Numbered from the stretch's first letter, positions 4,969 to 12,928 are shown. The stretch: DNA of 15,540 nt from an uncultured bacterium (GCA_905215595.1 CAJMQZ010000046.1:1-15540), one strand, 5' to 3'. Notes: generated from the sequence alone by a model not told the origin. Program-made: numbers and translations.

Positions 4969-7900
4969 GTTTCTTCATGCTCTGCCGCAAGACGGACAAA
5001 GGGCGCGATGGCGTTGGCGTCGCCGTGGCGGACGATGGAGTAGGTGATATCGCAATAGGGCTGGATGGCGGTGCTCTTTTCCACGGTGGAGATGAGCAGC
5101 ACCTGCAATTGCAGGCGGCGGAACAGTTCCATCATGGGGCGGATGCGGTCGCTGGTCATCTTGCTGAAGGCTTCGTCCAGCAGCACCAGACGGATGCTGT
5201 TCTCGCTCTTCTGGTAGATTTGCAGAAGGCTGGCGCAGATGGCCACATAGAAGGGTGCCTGATTCTCGCCGCCGGAGGAATCGCGGCTGACGCGGGACAG
5301 ATACGCCTGCTGCCCGGTGACCTGATTGGTCACCTTGATATCGTAATCCAGATAGGTGCGATAGTCCACATAGTCCGAAAGGGTGGCACCGGCAGCGGTG
5401 CGTCCCTCCTGCCGGGCGCGGGTGTTCTCGTCCACGTCTGCCATGATCTTTTCCATCAGCTCGTCCACCTGACGCTCGTAGGCGGGGTCGGCGGTGGCGG
5501 CAAGGTTGTCCAGAGAGTCGCCCTCGGTCATCTGCTGGTTGCCTTTATCCACGATGACCTGATAGAATGCCGCAAGCTGCGGGTCGCGGCTGGGCTCCAG
5601 CTCAAAGCGGTAGACTTCCTCGCCGTAGGTCAGCTGCTCCATGACCTTGTTCAGCTCCCGGAACTGCCGCCGGGCGTTGAAGATATCGTCCTTCATGCGG
5701 AACAAAATATCCTTGCGGAAGCGGTCCTTGCAGTCCCGCTGCGCCTGCTCCAAGCGGGCGGCGTAGCGCTCCAGGTCGATGCGCACAAGGCTCTCATGCT
5801 GGGCGCGGTACTGCTCCAGCCCGGCAAGCCCCAAGGGATAATCGCAGACGTAGCGCTGGTTATAGGCTTTCTGCGCCGGTTCCAGCGTGCTGTTCAGGTA
5901 GACAGTCAGGGCATCGTCCAGCTTGGCCTGTGCTTTTTCGGCGGCCTGCGCGGCGGCGCGGGGAGATTTGTCCGGCCCGGTCAGCGCCTGCTGACGGCTG
6001 CGGGAGAGCGGCTCCACCAGCGGGTGGGCGGCAAAGAAACTCTCGGCGGCCTGTGCGCTCTTTTCGGCGGTGTCCACCGCCTTTTGCTGCTCCGCCTCGC
6101 AGGAGGATATCTGTTTTTCGCATACGCGCAGATCGCCGCCGGTCTGCTCCACGGCAGTGCGGGCGGCTTCCCATGCGGCTTCGCGCACCTCTTCCTCCTT
6201 ATACAACTGCTGCAAAAGCGGATTCTCGCGGCACTCGGCCAGCTTTGCGGCCTGTTCCTCCACCGCCGCGCGGGCGGCGGTCAGGGCGGCGCGGGCGTCC
6301 CACAAAGCGGCAAGTTCTTCCAGCGTGGTGCCGCGCAAAAGGGTCTGGTACTGGCTGTATGCGGCTTTCAGGTTCTGCTCCGCCTGTGCGGCGGCGCGTA
6401 CCTCTTCAGCAAGGGCGTTCATCTCCCCTGTCAGTGCCCCGGCGCGGGCGCGGCGGGCTTCCAAGCCGATATAGCGCTGCGGGGTGCGCAGACGTTCCAA
6501 CCGGAAGGGGTGGTGGCGCAGAAGGTCCCGGGTGGCGCTGTCGGGATAGTTTTCCAGCGTGTCGGGGGTGTCGCAGCAGACGATGCGGCGCAGGATGGTG
6601 TCGGCGTACTGCGCGGCAAGCGGGTTTTCACTGGTGACCTGTGCCGCCAGACTGTCGGCGGGAGCAGTGTCGGCGCGGCGGTTGGCCTTGCGCAGACCCG
6701 GGGTGTCCAGCAGGCTGATGGGGCCCACCTTCTCTTTCAGCGCCACAAAGGCGCTCTTTGCGGCGGCGTAGTGGGCGGGCGGCACAAGGATATCGAACCG
6801 GCGGTCGCCCAGACAGGCTTCCACGCAGTCCTGCCAGCTCTCGTCCTCCACGTTCAGCAGCTCGCAGAAGATGCGGGCGTCCGGCTCCATGCCCCGGCTT
6901 TTCAGCTCGGCATTCACGGCGTCCCGCACCCGGGTGGCGGCGTCGCCGTGGGGGTACACCCACTTGCCGCCGGATACGGCATCCAGCTCGGCGCGTTTCT
7001 CGGTCTGCTGCCGCTGCAAGGCGGCGGTGTGCTGCCGGGCGGCAAAATAGGCTTCTTCCAGCGGCTTTTCCTGTGCGGTCAGCCAGTCGGTCAGGGCGGG
7101 CAGGGTGTCCGGGGTCAGGTCGGCCAGCTTCTGCCCGGCGGCAAAGCCACTGCGGCGCAGCACTGCCAGCAGGTTGCCGGTCTTTTCGGCGGCTTTTTCG
7201 GCGGTGTCGGCGCGGCGGGCGGCGGCATCCAGTGCGGTCTGCCGGTGTGCCAGCTCCTCGCTGAGGGCGTCCAGTGCGCGGCCCTCGCCGCTGGCACCGG
7301 CGGCGCTGTGGGCGGTCAGGTAGGCGCGGCGGGCTTCCGCTTCGGCGGTCTTGGCCTCGGCGTAGCGGGTGCGCAGCGTTTCCTGCTGGCGGCGTCCGGC
7401 GTCTACCCGCTCCTGCCAGACGGCCTTTTCCCCGGCATCGGCAGCAGCCCGCGCCAGCAGGGCGGCGCCCCGGTTCACAAGGGCTTCGGTCTGTTTTTCG
7501 GTGGCTTCGCGGCCATAGCGCACGATCTCGTCCAGCGCATCGGCGCGGGTCTGGGCTTCCGCCAGAACGGCGTGCAGGTTTTCCAGCTCCAAGCGGTCAC
7601 CCTGCAAGGCTTCCAAGTCCAGCTCCGGCTGCGGGAGGATGTACTGGTACAAAAACTCCCGGAAGTTCGGGATCTCGTCCATGCTGGTGCCCATCTGGAA
7701 CACCTCGTTGAACTTTTTGCCCAAGGGGCTGGAGGCGCGCCCAATGCCCAGCGCACGGCAGATGCGGTCCCGCGCTTCGCTGGGGCTGCGGGTGTAGGAG
7801 AGACGGCCCGCTGCGGGCTTGAAGTCCTCCTTTGCGCTGGGTGCACCGGTCTTGGGGTCGATGAAGGGCAGCTGTTCCAGCGTGCAGCCGTCCTCCGAAA

Positions 7901-8276
7901 GATACCATGTCTGATCGCCGGGGTGCAGCTCCTGCATGGGACCTTCGGACTCCACCCGCACCGCGATGACGAAGGGGGTGCGCTTGACGCTGTCCCAGAA
8001 CTCCGCCCCGATGTAGGCCACGGTATGGCCCGGGCGGCGGTAGGCGTTCTCGCCGCGCTGCTTGGCGTGGACAGAGCCCTGCAGGGTGCGGCCGCTCTTT
8101 TTATTGCCCAGCGCATTGAAATTGCGGTTGGTGGTCAGGCAGTAGCGGATGGCATCCAGAATGGTGGTCTTGCCCACGGCGTTCACGCCGATCATATAGG
8201 TCAGGCGGGCGCAGTCGAAGGTGGTATTTTCAAAGTTGTGCCAGTTGATAAGCTTCAGGCGCTTGAGTTCGATCAT
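4965..8276 (-). CDS. jetC: JetC-like SMC/MukB-type ATPase of a Wadjet-like complex
   Basis: The 1103-residue protein has the split ATPase layout of SMC proteins. A Walker A motif, GVNAVGKTT, lies at residues 30-38 after MIELKRLKLINWHNFENTTF. Long Ala/Glu/Arg-rich coiled coils flank a hinge-like globular part at roughly 440-620 (ILVPPAHYAAAKSAFVALKE region). The C-terminus carries the signature SSGGENQAPF near 1000, Walker B RLVLLDEAFSKM near 1029-1040 and the switch region LLISTVEKS. In Wadjet systems JetC is the DNA-loop-extruding motor that recognises small circular DNA; MksB is the related chromosome-organising form. The ATG overlaps the jetB stop as ATGA, with GGAGG 7 nt upstream, implying translational coupling. 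No jetD gene follows: a small-RNA promoter and terminator come next. Confidence 0.9.
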   Translation of the reverse strand: MIELKRLKLINWHNFENTTFDCARLTYMIGVNAVGKTTILDAIRYCLTTNRNFNALGNKKSGRTLQGSVHAKQRGENAYRRPGHTVAYIGAEFWDSVKRTPFVIAVRVESEGPMQELHPGDQTWYLSEDGCTLEQLPFIDPKTGAPSAKEDFKPAAGRLSYTRSPSEARDRICRALGIGRASSPLGKKFNEVFQMGTSMDEIPNFREFLYQYILPQPELDLEALQGDRLELENLHAVLAEAQTRADALDEIVRYGREATEKQTEALVNRGAALLARAAADAGEKAVWQERVDAGRRQQETLRTRYAEAKTAEAEARRAYLTAHSAAGASGEGRALDALSEELAHRQTALDAAARRADTAEKAAEKTGNLLAVLRRSGFAAGQKLADLTPDTLPALTDWLTAQEKPLEEAYFAARQHTAALQRQQTEKRAELDAVSGGKWVYPHGDAATRVRDAVNAELKSRGMEPDARIFCELLNVEDESWQDCVEACLGDRRFDILVPPAHYAAAKSAFVALKEKVGPISLLDTPGLRKANRRADTAPADSLAAQVTSENPLAAQYADTILRRIVCCDTPDTLENYPDSATRDLLRHHPFRLERLRTPQRYIGLEARRARAGALTGEMNALAEEVRAAAQAEQNLKAAYSQYQTLLRGTTLEELAALWDARAALTAARAAVEEQAAKLAECRENPLLQQLYKEEEVREAAWEAARTAVEQTGGDLRVCEKQISSCEAEQQKAVDTAEKSAQAAESFFAAHPLVEPLSRSRQQALTGPDKSPRAAAQAAEKAQAKLDDALTVYLNSTLEPAQKAYNQRYVCDYPLGLAGLEQYRAQHESLVRIDLERYAARLEQAQRDCKDRFRKDILFRMKDDIFNARRQFRELNKVMEQLTYGEEVYRFELEPSRDPQLAAFYQVIVDKGNQQMTEGDSLDNLAATADPAYERQVDELMEKIMADVDENTRARQEGRTAAGATLSDYVDYRTYLDYDIKVTNQVTGQQAYLSRVSRDSSGGENQAPFYVAICASLLQIYQKSENSIRLVLLDEAFSKMTSDRIRPMMELFRRLQLQVLLISTVEKSTAIQPYCDITYSIVRHGDANAIAPFVRLAAEHEET

Positions 8277-8881
8277 GCTTCACCCTCCCCTGCTTCCATG
8301 TCTGCGCCCTCCGGGCGCTCGTACAGGCCAAGCTCGGTGCGGGTGCGGGCGCTCTCGGCGGCGGCATCCGCAAGGTCGGCATCCGGCAGCGCCAGCAGCA
8401 CCGTGGGGAACACCTCGATGCGGCTGTCCAGCCCGGAGAGCCGCCCCACCGGACGCGCCAGATTGTACCGGCGCAGGGTGCGCATGAGCTTTTCCAGCGT
8501 TTGCTGATCCAGCTTGCGGGGCAGGTTCATCTTTTGCAATTCGGCCTGTACTTCTTCTACGGTCACCAGCACCTCGTCCGCGCTGGCGGCAAGGCTTTCC
8601 CGCTTTTGCAGGTACAAAAGCCGCAGCACCAGCAGCAAAATGCTTTCGTACTTGAGCAGCCGTGCCTGACTGCCCTCGTGCTCGTTGACCAGCGCCGCCG
8701 CCTGCATGGGCGCGGGGTACAAAAGCACCGCGTAGCCCAAGGGCTTGAACACCGCACGCACCTCGTTGAGGTGATCCTGAATATACAGATATTTTGCCCG
8801 CTGTTCCTCTACGCAGCCCAGCACAAAACAGTGGTTGAGCAGATAGTTTGCGGTCTCTTCCAGCAGATCAATGGTTGCCAT
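8273..8881 (-). CDS. jetB: JetB-like protein (DUF4194, MksE/MukE-like kite subunit)
   Basis: The 202-residue protein starts MATIDLLEETANYLLNHCFV and resembles the DUF4194/JetB family: two winged-helix-like segments, with the stretch HEGSQARLLKYESILLLVLR near residues 68-87 and a second unit around KMNLPRKLDQQTLEKLMRTL. Kite proteins of this kind dimerise and bind the SMC neck/kleisin, bridging JetA and JetC. Length and gene order (A-B-C) agree with Wadjet operons. The start at 8881 overlaps the jetA 3' end by 14 nt and is preceded by AAGGAGG inside jetA. The stop shares ATGA with jetC. The acidic tail after about residue 180 is likely disordered. Confidence 0.85.
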   Translation of the reverse strand: MATIDLLEETANYLLNHCFVLGCVEEQRAKYLYIQDHLNEVRAVFKPLGYAVLLYPAPMQAAALVNEHEGSQARLLKYESILLLVLRLLYLQKRESLAASADEVLVTVEEVQAELQKMNLPRKLDQQTLEKLMRTLRRYNLARPVGRLSGLDSRIEVFPTVLLALPDADLADAAAESARTRTELGLYERPEGADMEAGEGEA

Positions 8882-10298
8882 CCGTGTTTACCTCCTTGCG
8901 GCGGGTCAGGACAAAATCCTGAAACCGGAAGCCGCCGCGCTCCACCCAGTTTCCGGTCAGGGTGATATCATACTCCCGGTGCGGCGACTGGGAATAGGTG
9001 TGCAGGCCGATGATGCCTGTAAAGTCGTTCGGATATTCCTCCACAAGAGTGGAGGCGTTCACCTGCGGACGGGCAGCCAATGCCTGCTGCGCCAGCAGCG
9101 CTACGTTTTCCTCGGTGACGGCAAGGCGGGCGTAGTCCAGCAGCAGCTGCTGCTCCTGCCGCAGCCGGTCGGGGTCAAGGGGCTCGGTGCGCACCGGGGC
9201 AAGAGGTGCTTCGGTGCGGGGCGCGGCGGGGGGATACAGCGGCTTTGCGCCGAACACTGCCGCCGGGTACAGGTGCAGCCGCGCCGCCACCGGGCCGTCG
9301 TCCACTTCAAACAGCTGCTCCGGGCTGCGGATGTCCTCGGCATAGCGGCGCAGCAGGGCGGTGACGCTGCCCTGCGCCGAGCGGTCGCTCAGCAGCAAAA
9401 ACTGTGCCCGCTGCACCGCCCGCTTGCGGTAGCGGATGTGGCTGGCATCGATCTCCTTCATCAGGGTGCTCATCTCTTCCAGCGCGTCCCGCTGCTGCTG
9501 GATGAGGGCACGCACCCGGGGTGCAGCCTCGCCGGGGGCGCAGCGCTCCACCCGGGCGTAATCCAGCGCTAAGCGCGGCAGCTGGTTCTGCTCGCAGTCG
9601 TCCAGCTCTTCTTCCAGATAGGCGCGGTAATTGAACAGGTTATCGCTGGTTTTAAAGCGATGGTACGCCGCTGCCACCACCTTTTCCTCGTACTGGTCGA
9701 ACAGTTCCAGCACCTCCTGCGGGATGCGGTTATGGGTCAGGCGGTCGATGTAATGCCCGATGGAAGCGTTGAGGGCGCGCAGAGACTTGTTCAGGGTCTC
9801 AAGGTCTGCCGCCACCTCCCGCAGCACGTTTTCGTAGGGGCTTTTTTCCTGTCCGATGCTGCCCAGCAGCTGCCACGCCTTGTACAGCTTGCCGGTGTAG
9901 GTGACCACCCGGGGGTTCAGTATTTCCTCCAGCGCGTCCAGCAGCGGGGTGACCTCCGGCATAAAGGCAAAGGTGGACTCGCTTTCGTAGCTGCCGGGCT
10001 GCTCCTCCAGCCAGCCGGTGCGGCGCAGACGCAGCAAAAAGCCCACCGCCAGCGTGTGGGGGTCGCGGGTGGGCTGCTCGTCCTCGTCGCCCGCACCGTC
10101 GGCGTCCAGCGCCAGCGGCTTTGCCAGCGCGGCAAAATAATCCTCGGCACGGGAGACGGCTTCGGCGCGGGAAATGCTGTAATCTGCCGTATGGCGGCAC
10201 TCCTCCCAGAGCAGCAGCAAAAGCTCTGCATAAAACGCCCGGTTGGGCCCCGCCAGCGGGCGGAACAGCCGTGGGCTGACCAGTTCAAACAGCTGCAT
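8868..10298 (-). CDS. jetA: JetA-like protein (kleisin-type subunit of a Wadjet-like complex)
   Basis: The 476-residue product begins MQLFELVSPRLFRPLAGPNR, the typical opening of the JetA family that I associate with DUF5716. An N-terminal winged-helix region (to about 150) is followed by a helical middle (EVAADLETLNKSLRALNASI onwards), a proline-rich linker near residues 355-375 and a C-terminal winged-helix-like end. Kleisins such as JetA/MksF close the SMC ring by linking the JetC head and neck and recruit JetB. It heads the operon, with a promoter 37 bp upstream and only a modest AAAGGA ribosome site. The role is inferred mainly from context with an unmistakable JetC and a JetB-like neighbour. 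I cannot assign the Wadjet subtype with confidence. Confidence 0.8.
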   Translation of the reverse strand: MQLFELVSPRLFRPLAGPNRAFYAELLLLLWEECRHTADYSISRAEAVSRAEDYFAALAKPLALDADGAGDEDEQPTRDPHTLAVGFLLRLRRTGWLEEQPGSYESESTFAFMPEVTPLLDALEEILNPRVVTYTGKLYKAWQLLGSIGQEKSPYENVLREVAADLETLNKSLRALNASIGHYIDRLTHNRIPQEVLELFDQYEEKVVAAAYHRFKTSDNLFNYRAYLEEELDDCEQNQLPRLALDYARVERCAPGEAAPRVRALIQQQRDALEEMSTLMKEIDASHIRYRKRAVQRAQFLLLSDRSAQGSVTALLRRYAEDIRSPEQLFEVDDGPVAARLHLYPAAVFGAKPLYPPAAPRTEAPLAPVRTEPLDPDRLRQEQQLLLDYARLAVTEENVALLAQQALAARPQVNASTLVEEYPNDFTGIIGLHTYSQSPHREYDITLTGNWVERGGFRFQDFVLTRRKEVNTDGNH

Positions 10299-10334
10299 GG
10301 AAACGTCCTTTCTGTGTGAGTTCGATACCCTTTT

Positions 10335-10363
10335 ATTGTATCACAGCGGGCGGGGTTTGTCAC
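10335..10363 (-). promoter_or_regulatory. Promoter of the jetABC operon
   Basis: On the minus strand GTGACA (10358-10363) and TACAAT (10335-10340) are 17 bp apart. Transcription would start near 10328, giving a short leader of about 30 nt. No operator-like dyad is evident. Confidence 0.72.
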
Positions 10364-10384
10364 AAAAAGGCGAAAAAAAGCCAA

Positions 10385-10537
10385 CCCTCTCAGTCTCGCT
10401 ACGCTCGCCAGCTCTCCCGAAGGGAGAGCCAAGGTCTAAGGCTCATTGCTAAAGTATTAGGCATAATGGGGAAGTTTCCGGCATAGCCCAAAGGCGTCCC
10501 CTTGGGGGAGCTGGCGAGCGTAGCGAGACTGAGGGGG
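10385..10537. repeat. Palindromic intergenic repeat, copy B
   Basis: The two ends are inverted copies over about 28 bp: CCCTCTCAGTCTCGCTACGC at the left and its complement at the right (10509-10537). Just inside lie the palindromes CTCTCCC-GAA-GGGAGAG and CCCCTTGGGG. The centre carries GCTAAAGTATTAGG and GGAAGTTTCC, shared with copies C2 and D. With the jet promoter it fills the gap 10299-10549; no gene is seen there. Confidence 0.85.
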
Positions 10538-10549
10538 TATTTTGTACGC

Positions 10550-10582
10550 AAAAAGCCCCGGAGAGCAGGTGCTCCTCGGGGC
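10550..10582 (-). terminator. Terminator of lipoprotein gene 1
   Basis: A stem GCCCCG-AGAGC pairing with GCTC-TCGGGGC is followed on the minus strand by TTTTT (10554-10550), 26 bp past the stop codon. The sequence is closely similar to the terminators at 11285 and 12040. Confidence 0.88.
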
Positions 10583-10607
10583 GGGGTGCAGTTTTGAGAA
10601 GGTGCGC

Positions 10608-11126
10608 TTATTCGCTGACCATAAAGAGGATCAGAGTATATGCCTTCTGCTTGGTAACGGTAACGCCAAACTTGGCCGGGTGCTCAACACCAGCAGCATG
10701 CAAAATACTGAAAATGCCGTCCATATCTTTCTGAACTTTAGCGGTCAGGCTCTCCTTGGTGACTTCCTCATTTTTCAGGAACTTCATCTCCACCACTGCA
10801 ACCTTTTTGCCGTTCCTTACCTCATCAAAAATCTCATCCATCTCAGTCACTGCTTTCTCGAAAGCCTGCCTGTCGTTAGCAATTGTAGCATCATATTCCT
10901 TAACCTTGGAAGGCAGGCACTTCTCGCTGATCGCAGTCAGGGCGGCGTCCTCAGTCAGATTCAGCTTTGCGCCCTTGCCCAGCTCCACGGTCCATTCGGC
11001 AACGCTCTTTTCCAGTGCTTCATCACGCGTCACGGGGGTGCTGGGCGTACCGCCGCAAGCGGTGAGCATTGCCAGTGCCATGATGCCGACCAGAAGAACA
11101 GCCGCAAGACGTTTCATCTTTTTCAT
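10608..11126 (-). CDS. Small lipoprotein 1, function unknown
   Basis: The 172-residue precursor has a lipoprotein signal: a Lys/Arg N-terminus (MKKMKRL), a hydrophobic core and lipobox LTAC with Cys24, so the mature 149 residues should be lipid-anchored outside the membrane. The mature part is charged, mostly helical in look (RDEALEKSVAEWTVELGKGA, EVTKESLTAKVQKDMDGIF) and ends GVTVTKQKAYTLILFMVSE. The start 11126 has GGAGG 9 nt upstream; an upstream TTG in frame lies within that ribosome site. It is the most downstream of three tandem lipoprotein genes, with a separate promoter and terminator. Its signal-peptide DNA is almost identical to that of gene 2, while the mature parts differ. Only a loose C-terminal pattern (GV..., then Y..I/L) is shared. 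I do not recognise the family. Confidence 0.85.
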   Translation of the reverse strand: MKKMKRLAAVLLVGIMALAMLTACGGTPSTPVTRDEALEKSVAEWTVELGKGAKLNLTEDAALTAISEKCLPSKVKEYDATIANDRQAFEKAVTEMDEIFDEVRNGKKVAVVEMKFLKNEEVTKESLTAKVQKDMDGIFSILHAAGVEHPAKFGVTVTKQKAYTLILFMVSE

Positions 11127-11195
11127 GTTAGGTTCCTCCAAATAAAAAATTTACAGCCTTTATCCGCGCCCCAAAAGCCCGGACTGCCTATGCTC

Positions 11196-11224
11196 ATTTT
11201 ACAGCTCCCTGCCTGCCGCGTCAA
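11196..11224 (-). promoter_or_regulatory. Promoter of lipoprotein gene 1
   Basis: On the minus strand TTGACG (11219-11224) and TAAAAT (11196-11201) are 17 bp apart, about 70 bp before the start codon. The same promoter is duplicated in front of lipoprotein 2. Confidence 0.78.
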
Positions 11225-11284
11225 TGTACAGACCCCCTATATTTTCCAGTTATTTTTGAGCAGATACGTCAGTTCGTTGGATAC

Positions 11285-11318
11285 AAAAAGCCCCGGGGAG
11301 CGGGGTGCTCTCCGGGGC
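11285..11318 (-). terminator. Terminator of lipoprotein gene 2
   Basis: GCCCCGG-GAGC pairs with GCTC-CCGGGGC around a GGGGT loop (plus-strand reading), followed on the minus strand by TTTTT (11289-11285), 27 bp past the stop codon. Confidence 0.88.
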
Positions 11319-11344
11319 GAGGTGTGATTCAATTACTGTGCAAA

Positions 11345-11881
11345 TCAAACTTTCATTCCAATGCCGATGGCAACATAGGTCTTGCCGCCGATGGTCTTTG
11401 CGCCAACACCCAGCGCGGTAAGCTCGATGGTCTTACCACCACTGGCTGCGAGTTTCTGAATAGTGTCCCAAGTGAGCTTCAGGGTAGCAATGTTTGTTGC
11501 ATCCGGCGTAATATTCTCTGCCTTGTCCACTTCGTAGTAGAACTTCACATACTTTTCGCCGGTGGACTGCGTCGGGTCGAAGCAGACCATTACCTGATTC
11601 TGAGTTGTTTTAGTAGGCTGTTCTGCTTTCCAAAGTGCTGTATTGCTCAGAGTCGGTGCGCCGCTTACCTCTTGGATGTAATTGACAGCCAGCTTCTTGA
11701 TGGCAGCATCGTTATTGAACTCCGTACCAAAAGCCTCATTCAGTTTTGCCATATAGGCCCGCTCGACCTTATTCTCAAACTCCGAACTGTTGGTGCCGCT
11801 GCCGCCACTGCAAGCGGTGAGCACTGCCAGTGCCATGATACCGGCCAGAAGAACGGCCACAAGACGTTTCATCTTTTTCAT
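11345..11881 (-). CDS. Small lipoprotein 2, function unknown
   Basis: The 178-residue precursor starts MKKMKRLVAVLLAGIMALAV with lipobox LTAC (Cys24), then a Gly/Ser linker (SGGSGTNSS) typical of surface-anchored proteins. The mature 155 residues have a helical start (EFENKVERAYMAKLNEAFGT) and a beta-rich end with GVGAKTIGGKTYVAIGIGMK. The signal peptide is nearly the same as in gene 1, but the middle of the protein has no obvious similarity to it. The end pattern resembles genes 1 and 3 loosely, suggesting a common but strongly diverged origin. GGAGG precedes the ATG at 11881; the upstream in-frame TTG overlaps it and is not preferred. It has its own promoter and terminator. I recognise no enzyme motif. 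Confidence 0.85.
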   Translation of the reverse strand: MKKMKRLVAVLLAGIMALAVLTACSGGSGTNSSEFENKVERAYMAKLNEAFGTEFNNDAAIKKLAVNYIQEVSGAPTLSNTALWKAEQPTKTTQNQVMVCFDPTQSTGEKYVKFYYEVDKAENITPDATNIATLKLTWDTIQKLAASGGKTIELTALGVGAKTIGGKTYVAIGIGMKV

Positions 11882-11950
11882 GTTAGGTTCCTCCAAATAA
11901 AAAATTTACAGACTTTATCCGCGCCCCAAAAGCCCGGACTGCCTATGCTC

Positions 11951-11979
11951 ATTTTACAGCTCCCTGCCTGCCGCGTCAA
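11951..11979 (-). promoter_or_regulatory. Promoter of lipoprotein gene 2
   Basis: On the minus strand TTGACG (11974-11979) and TAAAAT (11951-11956) are 17 bp apart, with spacer identical to that of the lipoprotein 1 promoter. Confidence 0.78.
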
Positions 11980-12039
11980 TGCACAGACCGCCTATATTTT
12001 CCAATTATTTTTGTGCAGATACGTCAATTTGTTGGATAC

Positions 12040-12071
12040 AAAAAGCCCCGGAGGGCGGGTGCTCTCCGGGG
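12040..12071 (-). terminator. Terminator of lipoprotein gene 3
   Basis: CCCCGGAGAGC pairs with GCCCTCCGGGG (minus-strand reading), and TTTTT (12044-12040) follows, 26 bp past the stop codon. Confidence 0.87.
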
Positions 12072-12096
12072 AAAGAAAGGACTGATGATTCTTTAC

Positions 12097-12597
12097 TTAT
12101 TTGTGGTAGTTGGGGTTCTTGACCTTGAACGCAATTGCCATGTAGCTATGCTTGCTGTCACCCTTGACAACAACACCAATGTCCGTCCAAGTGCCATTCT
12201 GGTTGATATTGACATTCGTATCAGTTTTGATCTTCTGCGAGATCTGAGTCAGAATAGCACCCAGTATCGTATCCTCATAGGAGAAGTTCGTCGCTATGAG
12301 AACCGTCAGATACTTTTCTGTCTGACCCTCTACTTTACCGTCAATAACAATTTTATAGCCGCCGATACCGACAGAAGCCTTGATCTTCTCGTCCAAGAAC
12401 TTTTCTGCTTTAGCCTTCAGTTCTTTGTTATTAGCTACGCTTGCGGTGCCGGTGCTGTACTTGCTCAGAACCTTATCCTCGGCATCCTTATCCTCTTTCA
12501 AGTTGCTGCCAGTGCCGCCACCAGAGCATGCGGTGAGCATCACCATAGCCATCACACCTGCCAGCAGCAGGGCTACGAATTTTTTCAGGTTCTTCAT
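12097..12597 (-). CDS. Small lipoprotein 3, function unknown
   Basis: The 166-residue precursor starts MKNLKKFVALLLAGVMAMVM with lipobox LTAC (Cys24) and a SGGGTGSN linker. The mature 143 residues show a Lys/Glu-rich helix (NNKELKAKAEKFLDEKIKAS), a middle with IVIDGKVEGQTEKYLTVLIA and an end GVVVKGDSKHSYMAIAFKVK that aligns loosely with the ends of lipoproteins 1 and 2. GGAGGG lies 9 nt before the ATG. Its signal peptide is a more distant relative of the other two, and its promoter is different (consensus boxes with an inverted repeat in the spacer). It is the first gene of the tandem set in transcription direction. The family is not recognised. Confidence 0.87.
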   Translation of the reverse strand: MKNLKKFVALLLAGVMAMVMLTACSGGGTGSNLKEDKDAEDKVLSKYSTGTASVANNKELKAKAEKFLDEKIKASVGIGGYKIVIDGKVEGQTEKYLTVLIATNFSYEDTILGAILTQISQKIKTDTNVNINQNGTWTDIGVVVKGDSKHSYMAIAFKVKNPNYHK

Positions 12598-12683
12598 AAG
12601 GGTATCCCTCCAATCAGCTTGTTTGTGGTTATGTTTCTTTTCTCCGAAAGGTCTTGCGCAACCATCGTTGCCTTTCTGCCCTG

Positions 12684-12713
12684 ATTATATCCGACCGGTG
12701 CCGGTTTTGTCAA
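12684..12713 (-). promoter_or_regulatory. Promoter of lipoprotein gene 3 with an inverted repeat in its spacer
   Basis: On the minus strand consensus TTGACA (12708-12713) and TATAAT (12684-12689) are 18 bp apart. The spacer holds ACCGG-TG-CCGGT (12694-12705), an operator-like dyad. The roughly 80-nt leader contains a hairpin GCAAC-GATG-GTTGC. Confidence 0.78.
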
Positions 12714-12928
12714 TCGGGAATATCGCTAAACTTCCTGAAGCAGTTTCGTGAAAAGCGATGAAAACAAGCGGGATTTGTTGCAGTTCTGGTATGTTCTGAA
12801 ATCAATTCTGTCGACAGTCTACGGAATCTCCGCTTCCCTGCCCCGGCGGCGCGGTTTTGCCGGGTGCGGGAGCACTTAAATTTGGACATATGTTGTGTTG
12901 GCAGGCGTCAACTCCTTTTTGAGGAGCG
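12714..12928. other. Intergenic stretch without recognised gene
   Basis: No coding region is supported. It has moderate GC content, a possible stem CCCGGC/GCCGGG near 12842-12865, and CTCC/GGAG around a T-rich loop near 12912-12925. The function is unknown. Confidence 0.4.

Larger units (their letters stand above)
11041..11318. repeat. Lipoprotein-cassette direct repeat, unit 1
   Basis: This block, covering the signal-peptide codons of lipoprotein 1, its ribosome site, promoter, upstream spacer and the terminator of lipoprotein 2, recurs at 11797-12071. By eye the two differ at only about a dozen or so positions. Similarity falls away sharply at the lipobox on one side and past the terminator on the other. 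Confidence 0.85.
11797..12071. repeat. Lipoprotein-cassette direct repeat, unit 2
   Basis: Second copy of the block at 11041-11318, here holding the signal-peptide codons, ribosome site and promoter of lipoprotein 2 and the terminator of lipoprotein 3. The high identity of noncoding parts points to recent duplication or gene conversion. Confidence 0.85.

Noticed and set aside
4977..8507. Open frame of 1176 codons antisense to jetC
   Set aside because: It is a by-product of GC-rich codon use in jetC: it is Gly/Gln/Val-rich, low in complexity, without a ribosome site or family motifs, while the opposite strand encodes clear Walker A, signature and Walker B motifs.
11127..11141. TTG start giving MEEPN before the lipoprotein signal (also at 11896 and, as MEEVP, before the secreted peptidase at 13373)
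   Set aside because: In each case the TTG overlaps the GGAGG ribosome site itself, so the ATG just downstream must be used.
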